From the NCBI GenBank assembly GCA_934481375.1, contig CAKSPN010000064.1, positions 1 to 8,629 of the forward strand: a stretch of DNA of 8,629 bases. Direction: 5' to 3'. The stretch comes from an uncultured Clostridia bacterium (GTDB lineage: Bacteria; Bacillota; Clostridia; UBA1381). The notes under the pieces were generated by a model, which saw nothing but the letters and a program-made list of their open reading frames with translations, searched no databases and was not told the DNA's origin. The translations under genes were made by a program, and so were the position numbers. This document shows, piece after piece, positions 6,326 through 8,629 of this stretch; the first letter of the stretch is position 1, and the number at the start of each line of letters is the position of its first letter.

Positions 6326-6354
6326 ATTATAAGCAATTTATCATCTTTTTTCAA
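6326..6354 (-). promoter_or_regulatory. Promoter of the MATE transporter gene
   Basis: On the minus strand TTGAAA (6354-6349), a 17-base spacer and a perfect TATAAT (6331-6326) point towards the MATE gene. Transcription near 6319 would give a leader of about 240 bases to the ATG at 6075, or about 150 to the alternative GTG at 6168, and would include the direct-repeat element. The -10 box is one base from the -10 box of the opposing deoR-type promoter, so the two promoters compete for polymerase. Confidence 0.72.
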
Positions 6355-6405
6355 GTACGGCTGAAATAATGAACAATTCTCAACTTTTATCAAAAGGAGC
6401 GCATT

Positions 6406-7152
6406 ATGTATCAGAAAGAACGCATAGACAATATATTGAGTATTCTCAAAGAAAACGGATATGTCACGGTGAAATATCTTACGGAAGCGCTGCACTACAG
6501 CAACGCCACGATAAACCGTGATCTGAATATTATGGAGGGTCGCAAGCTGATAGTGCGCAGTTACGGCGGTGCGGAGCTTTTGGAAAGCGTTTCGGTGCCG
6601 CTGGAGTTCCGCTATCATAAGGCAAAGCTTGCCAAGCGGAGAATTTCCAAGCTTGCCGCCGATATGATATGCGACGGGGACACCGTTTTTATAGACGGTA
6701 CAACGACGAGCGAGGGTATCGGGGATTTCATAACCGATAAAAAGGACATTACCGTAATAACGAATAACATGGCGCTTGCGGCGCATTTGAGCGAATACGG
6801 GATAAAGGCTGTCTGCACGGGCGGCAACGTTATAGAAGCGCCGTATATGCTGGACGGAAACGATGCGGTGCATACGATATTAAGGTACAATACCGATAAA
6901 ATGTTCTTTTCGTCGGGCGGCGTGAGCGACAGCGGAATTATAAAATCGGGAACGCTTTCGTATAGTCAGATTTATGACGCTGCATTAAAAAATGCCGATA
7001 AGGTTTATTACCTTATCGACAAAAGCAAATATAATATTCATTTGAAATATAATCTGACGGATTTCTCGGAAATAGACACCGTAATATGCGACTTTGATTT
7101 TCCCGAAGAAACCGTAAAAAAGTATGGAAATACAAAGTTTTATAGGGTATAG
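6406..7152 (+). CDS. DeoR/GlpR-family transcriptional regulator
   Basis: The 248 residues have the standard DeoR-family build: an N-terminal winged helix-turn-helix (about 5-57) and a C-terminal sugar-phosphate-sensing domain related to ribose-5-phosphate isomerase (about 75-230). The recognition helix region reads SNATINRDLNIMEG (32-45), followed by the family wing RSYGGA (51-56); the usual TIRRDL is TINRDL here. Effector-domain marks are FIDGTTTSEGI (95-105), VITNN (117-121) and the IDKSKY segment (204-209). The start is supported by AAAAGGAG six bases before the ATG. Family members are usually repressors relieved by a phosphorylated sugar, often of neighbouring sugar genes. None is here, so the targets may be the divergent MATE gene, itself, and perhaps the convergent EamA permease; that is inference. 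Confidence 0.93.
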   Translation: MYQKERIDNILSILKENGYVTVKYLTEALHYSNATINRDLNIMEGRKLIVRSYGGAELLESVSVPLEFRYHKAKLAKRRISKLAADMICDGDTVFIDGTTTSEGIGDFITDKKDITVITNNMALAAHLSEYGIKAVCTGGNVIEAPYMLDGNDAVHTILRYNTDKMFFSSGGVSDSGIIKSGTLSYSQIYDAALKNADKVYYLIDKSKYNIHLKYNLTDFSEIDTVICDFDFPEETVKKYGNTKFYRV

Positions 7153-7162
7153 CCTTGCTTCC

Positions 7163-8068
7163 TCAGCTTTTGTTTTTGCCGAGCGAAGACGACGCCAGCA
7201 AAACCACCATTGCGGTTATGCATATAAAGCCTGCGTAATCGGCGGCGGCAAATTTTGTTTTGAGCCACGCCGCCGCAAAGAAAGCCGCCGCCATAGTTTC
7301 GACCGAGGCGAGGAGTCCGGCTTTTACGGAACCGATGTCCGCCGCACTTTGCAAAAACATTGAAAATGCCGCAACCGTTCCTATTATAATGATTGCCGCC
7401 AAAGCAAGGATAATCTCCCAATCAAACGAAACCGATACTCTCCATGTGCGCATTGCAAGGGTAAGCACAACACCGCCTATGAGCATACCGCACCCTGTTA
7501 CGGGTATGCTGCCGAACTTTCTTATAAGGTCGACAGGTATAACCGTGTATGTCATAAGAGATATTGCCGCAATAATGCCCCATATAAGACCTTTTGGCGA
7601 TACGGCAAGCGAGTCCAAGCTGCCGTGCGACGCTATGAGGAATATTCCGAACAGTGCAAGTATGAGAGCGCACAGCTCAATCCAAGTGGGAAGACGTTTT
7701 ACGGTAATGCATGTGTAAAGCAGAATGAACGCCTCGCCCAAATATTGAATTGCCGTTGCCGTTCCCGAATTTGAAAAGGATATGGCGTGCATATACGAAA
7801 ACTGCACCGCCATGAGTCCGAATACGGCAAAAATAAGCGTGTGCACTGCGGTACGCTTATCTGCCCATAAACCCTTTAATTGCGACGGACTTTTTATTGC
7901 CGCAAAAATTACAAGCAAAAGTCCCGATGTTATCATTCGTACAGATGTGAGCCAGCCTGTGTCTATGTTTTTATATGTAAATAAAAATTGTCCTATCGTT
8001 CCCGAAAGCCCCCAGCAAATTCCTGCCGTAAGCGCATAAAGTACTCCCCGAGTTGTTTGTTTTTTCAT
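7163..8068 (-). CDS. DMT-superfamily (EamA) permease
   Basis: This 301-residue membrane protein has two EamA repeats (about 10-145 and 160-292), each with about five hydrophobic helices, giving the ten-helix fold of the drug/metabolite transporter superfamily. Family-typical features are the early GxxWGxxG-type segment (GICWGLSGTIG, 16-26), the helix-end segment TATAIQYLGEAF (103-114) and, in the second repeat, VKAGLLASVETMAAAFFAA (248-266), the usual conserved E-P/T region near the end of EamA domains. Members export amino acids, metabolites or nucleotide sugars; the substrate is unknown. The start at 8068 fits the family and has AAGGTGG nine bases upstream. Ten further in-frame codons exist upstream but overlap the expected transcription start. 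It converges on the regulator gene with a 10-base gap and no evident terminator. Confidence 0.92.
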   Translation of the reverse strand: MKKQTTRGVLYALTAGICWGLSGTIGQFLFTYKNIDTGWLTSVRMITSGLLLVIFAAIKSPSQLKGLWADKRTAVHTLIFAVFGLMAVQFSYMHAISFSNSGTATAIQYLGEAFILLYTCITVKRLPTWIELCALILALFGIFLIASHGSLDSLAVSPKGLIWGIIAAISLMTYTVIPVDLIRKFGSIPVTGCGMLIGGVVLTLAMRTWRVSVSFDWEIILALAAIIIIGTVAAFSMFLQSAADIGSVKAGLLASVETMAAAFFAAAWLKTKFAAADYAGFICITAMVVLLASSSLGKNKS

Positions 8069-8102
8069 TTCCCATGACCACCTTTTGTAATGTTGCAATT
8101 GT

Positions 8103-8131
8103 AATATAGCAGAAAATCAAGGACTTGTCAA
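8103..8131 (-). promoter_or_regulatory. Promoter of the EamA permease gene
   Basis: On the minus strand a perfect TTGACA (8131-8126), a 17-base spacer and TATATT (8108-8103) form a strong promoter. Transcription should start near 8096, leaving a leader of about 28 bases that carries AAAGGTGG. Confidence 0.8.
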
Positions 8132-8136
8132 GGACT
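8117..8136. repeat. 9-base direct repeat with 11-base period over the EamA -35 box (candidate operator)
   Basis: TCAAGGACT occurs at 8117-8125 and 8128-8136 (minus strand AGTCCTTGA twice). The 11-base period places both copies on the same face of the helix, and the pair overlaps the -35 element and spacer. This arrangement is typical of operator sites, for instance of OmpR-type response regulators; the binding protein is unknown. Confidence 0.5.
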
Positions 8137-8285
8137 GTACGGACAATGCCTTTTCGCCATACCGAACCGCATACCGCAGGGCAGGGGCTTGCTGCTGCCG
8201 CAAGAGAAAACGCCTGCAATTTTTATATACGTTTGTAATGATTGTAAACCGCACCTCTGCTCTGCCGTCTGCTTCCGAATTTTGT

Positions 8286-8350
8286 CTATTTTTGCCATAT
8301 TTCGTCTTTGGGTTTTTGCTATTTGTGCCAAAAATTTGTTATTTGTGTAA
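8286..8350. repeat. Three related 12-base direct repeats upstream of the right-hand promoter
   Basis: CTATTTTTGCCA (8286-8297), CTATTTGTGCCA (8319-8330) and TTATTTGTGTAA (8339-8350) are spaced 33 and 20 bases apart. The first two match at 11 of 12 positions. The last copy ends 6 bases before the -35 of the plus-strand promoter. They may be activator or repressor sites, although low-complexity AT-rich sequence could produce some of the likeness. The stretch between the EamA promoter and these repeats (about 8137-8285) holds no convincing gene or site. Confidence 0.4.
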
Positions 8351-8356
8351 AATTTA

Positions 8357-8384
8357 TTGAATTTTTTTGAAATAATGTTATAAT
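8357..8384 (+). promoter_or_regulatory. Promoter for a plus-strand gene beyond the right edge
   Basis: TTGAAT (8357-8362), a 16-base spacer and TGTTATAAT (8376-8384), a perfect extended -10 box, form a strong promoter reading out of the window. Transcription should begin near 8391. Confidence 0.75.
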
Positions 8385-8390
8385 AAAATT

Positions 8391-8629
8391 AATGGAAAAA
8401 TATGTGGAAAAGTAGATAGTTTTGGTTTGTTATCACCGGTGGAGTATAGATGCGGTATTTACGTTTCCTTTTTTGTCATTCGACACTACAGCTGTGACGT
8501 ATAATATCGACAAACGCCGTTTTTCGGTGAAAAAAGGAGGGAGTATGAAATAAATACGGTTTCTATGCTTTTTTGTTTGCTTTCGGGACGCCGAATACGG
8601 ATATTAAAATGAACAATCAAGGAGGTAAG
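8391..8629 (+). other. Long 5' leader of a downstream plus-strand gene
   Basis: About 240 bases follow the promoter without a long reading frame. In order the leader holds the palindrome CACCGGTG (8434-8441), the palindrome ACAGCTGT (8488-8495), a second TATAAT (8500-8505) without a good -35, a small hairpin CGCCG-TTTTT-CGGTG (about 8515-8529), a strong ribosome binding site AAAAAAGGAGG (8530-8540) before the mini frame ATG-AAA-TAA (8545-8553), and a 15-codon frame (8565-8612). CACCG at 8434 could pair with CGGTG at 8525, so alternative folds are possible. No known riboswitch or T-box consensus was recognised. Confidence 0.5.
8619..8625 (+). promoter_or_regulatory. Ribosome binding site at the right edge
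   Basis: AAGGAGG at 8619-8625 is a full Shine-Dalgarno sequence four bases from the window end, so a start codon at or just past the edge is likely. Alternatively the ATG at 8609 opens a frame (MNNQGGK) that runs off the edge, with the AGGAGG merely encoding QGG. That ATG has only a weak ribosome binding site, so the first reading is preferred. Confidence 0.6.

Noticed and set aside
8128..8331. 67-codon minus-strand frame upstream of EamA
   Set aside because: It has no ribosome binding site or recognisable domain, overlaps the EamA -35 region and consists partly of the repeat sequence at 8286-8330.
8402..8410. DnaA-box-like TGTGGAAAA (TTTTCCACA) as part of an origin
   Set aside because: It is a single imperfect box without a cluster, an AT-rich unwinding array or neighbouring dnaA/dnaN.
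8495..8570. Purine riboswitch suggested by TATAAT followed by GGTTTCTATG
   Set aside because: The ATATGG and GTTTCTACC core segments and the paired P1/P2/P3 stems of that class are not present.
1..8629. tRNA, rRNA, CRISPR array, transposase or prophage genes
   Set aside because: No cloverleaf, rRNA motif, regularly spaced repeat array or recombinase frame was seen on either strand.

Overview
The window looks like chromosome from a gut-type member of the Clostridia, most likely near Ruminococcaceae/Oscillospirales. This is inferred from AGGAGG ribosome binding sites, strict TTGACA/TATAAT promoters with AT-rich leaders, a clostridial-type hexameric glutamate dehydrogenase, RecD2 without RecBC, and an HndA-like [2Fe-2S] subunit. 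No database search was possible, so the taxon is an inference.

Layout. The left edge (minus strand) is the start of a redox operon: a NuoE/HndA-like [2Fe-2S] protein at 21-515, then the ribosome binding site and ATG of the next gene at the very edge. Next, also on the minus strand, is gdhA (glutamate dehydrogenase, 737-2083), with its own TTGACA/TAGAAT promoter and a rho-independent terminator. Divergent from it is recD2 (DNA helicase, 2353-4578, plus strand). Between recD2 and a minus-strand MATE transporter (4729-6075) lies a 41-codon reading frame at 4588-4713 whose first 26 residues read as the N-terminus of a PHP-domain metallophosphoesterase; it is probably a gene fossil. The MATE gene is divergent from a DeoR/GlpR-type regulator (6406-7152), and their -10 boxes are only one base apart. 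A DMT/EamA permease (7163-8068, minus) converges on the regulator with a 10-base gap. The last 560 bases hold the EamA promoter, a set of direct repeats, a strong plus-strand promoter and a leader of about 240 bases running towards a gene that begins at or beyond the right edge.

How the parts work together. The core genes (redox subunit, gdhA, recD2) are independent housekeeping units. The MATE/DeoR/EamA block looks like a small transport and regulation module. The DeoR protein is the natural candidate to control the shared divergent promoter region and possibly EamA, but no sugar-metabolism gene is present to suggest its effector.

The most interesting non-gene structures are: (1) a stretch of about 130 bases in the MATE leader bounded by an exact 10-base direct repeat 120 bases apart, carrying outward-facing Shine-Dalgarno/start-codon pairs on both strands; (2) two GCAC-N4-GTGC dyads in tandem, plus a third related copy inside the gdhA promoter; (3) a 9-base direct repeat with 11-base period over the EamA -35 box; (4) the PHP-domain remnant; and (5) the long right-hand leader with an ATG-AAA-TAA mini reading frame behind a strong ribosome binding site. 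No rRNA, tRNA, CRISPR array, transposase or recognisable known riboswitch was found.
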